Assembly (NCBI GenBank): GCA_016712595.1 | Contig: JADJQT010000002.1 | Location: forward strand, 496,001 to 560,000 | Direction of reading: 5' to 3' | From: Rhodospirillales bacterium | GTDB taxonomy: Bacteria > Pseudomonadota > Alphaproteobacteria > Rhodospirillales > Defluviicoccaceae | Length of the DNA stretch: 64,000 nucleotides | In this document: positions 63,741 to 64,000 of the stretch, one piece after another | Position numbering within the stretch: position 1 is the stretch's first letter | Layout: every line of letters begins with the position of its first letter | Program-made: the position numbers and the translations under genes | The notes under the pieces: generated by a model | Told to the model about the DNA's origin: nothing | The model's database searches: none | The model's input: the letters and a program-made list of their open reading frames with translations, nothing else

Positions 63741-64000
63741 GTGGTCCCACCAAAGGGGTCCACTTCAGCTGGGCTAACTCGTGATGACTTCGATAGAAAC
63801 GCGATTGTATCACTCGCCATCGGCCCGACCGATTCGCCGAAAGTGTTCCCGGCCGTGCGACCGCCACTCGATCGCGAGCTTGCGCTGCTCGGGAAGGAAC
63901 GATGGCGCGTGCATCAACATATGCCGCTGGCCGTCCCGATGAGCATGCTCATGCGTGCGCTTGCACCTTTGAGTTGTCGCGTTCTCGAACGTCACGGTCG
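63741..64000 (+). CDS. Open frame running off the right edge, identity unknown
   Basis: A frame of at least 86 codons from a GTG at 63741 to the window end, without a stop (VVPPKGSTSAGLTRDDFDRN, later PPLDRELALLGKERWRVHQH). It reads like a protein but matches nothing I know; codon use in the first 30 codons is not typical of this genome. The opposite strand also has a 61-codon frame here. Could be coding or chance. Confidence 0.3.
   Translation, partial: MVPPKGSTSAGLTRDDFDRNAIVSLAIGPTDSPKVFPAVRPPLDRELALLGKERWRVHQHMPLAVPMSMLMRALAPLSCRVLERHG

Overview
The window is high-GC DNA of an alphaproteobacterium, most likely a nitrogen-fixing, flagellated member of the Rhodospirillales. The reasons are: a NifA with the oxygen-sensitive cysteine signature at the left edge, a sigma-54-type promoter in front of flgE, a MucR-family regulator, Fur, a TRAP transporter, and the alphaproteobacterial gene order glnD-murJ-trpS-nfuA-tsaB-rimI-fur. 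No rRNA or tRNA gene, CRISPR array or replication origin was seen. I cannot name the species.

Layout. 1-3.6 kb: nifA (C terminus off the left edge), a lipoprotein and a LapG-like periplasmic cysteine protease. 4-8.6 kb: dctP-dctQ-dctM TRAP operon and a GH13 alpha-glucosidase. 8.9-10.5 kb: an unusual TIR protein fused to a terpene-cyclase-like toroid. 10.6-15.2 kb: a TrpF-like protein, then an ECF sigma/anti-sigma pair divergent from a Tat-exported metallophosphoesterase and a cupredoxin, then a GST. 15.3-18.2 kb: flagellar genes (flgE, a small conserved protein, an FlgN-like chaperone). 18.3-23.5 kb: small envelope proteins, queC, a PhoD phosphatase behind a three-repeat Pho box, a second GST and a small SAP/Rho-N-like protein. 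23.5-24.8 kb: an AT-rich island with an unknown gene split by one in-frame TAA and ending in 27-bp tandem repeats. 25-28.6 kb: plsY, pyrC' (a pseudo-dihydroorotase), pyrB, ruvX. 28.9-32 kb: a TorF-type porin and a predicted diiron protein overlapping tail to tail with a TIR-FGE protein. 32.2-37 kb: gatC-gatA, fabD, an RlmI-like methyltransferase. 37.2-38.4 kb: a second TIR-FGE protein. 38.5-49.8 kb: fur, mucR, a TusA-like protein, rimI-tsaB, a VanX-like dipeptidase, a nitroreductase, a Bax-like protein, nfuA, trpS, murJ, glnD. 49.8-61.7 kb: an isochorismatase-fold protein, msrA, a beta-propeller/RTX exoprotein, the transglutaminase/alpha-E/ATP-grasp operon, a solitary Panacea-domain protein, an RlpA-like protein, a Cache protein, a cupin and a serralysin-type RTX protease. 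61.8-64 kb: a complete IS1595-family insertion sequence, an IS3 orfA remnant and an open frame running off the edge.

The most interesting material is the set of three TIR-domain proteins (8.9, 31 and 37 kb), each joined to a fold used here as a likely sensor: one alpha/alpha toroid and two FGE/C-type-lectin-like modules. The FGE modules lack the catalytic cysteine pair, and the two paralogues differ most in the C-terminal segment that diversity-generating retroelements mutate in other FGE-fold proteins. They look like components of NAD-depleting or signalling conflict systems, but function is inferred from domains only. Two RTX exoproteins lack a type I secretion system in the window, so secretion genes must lie elsewhere.
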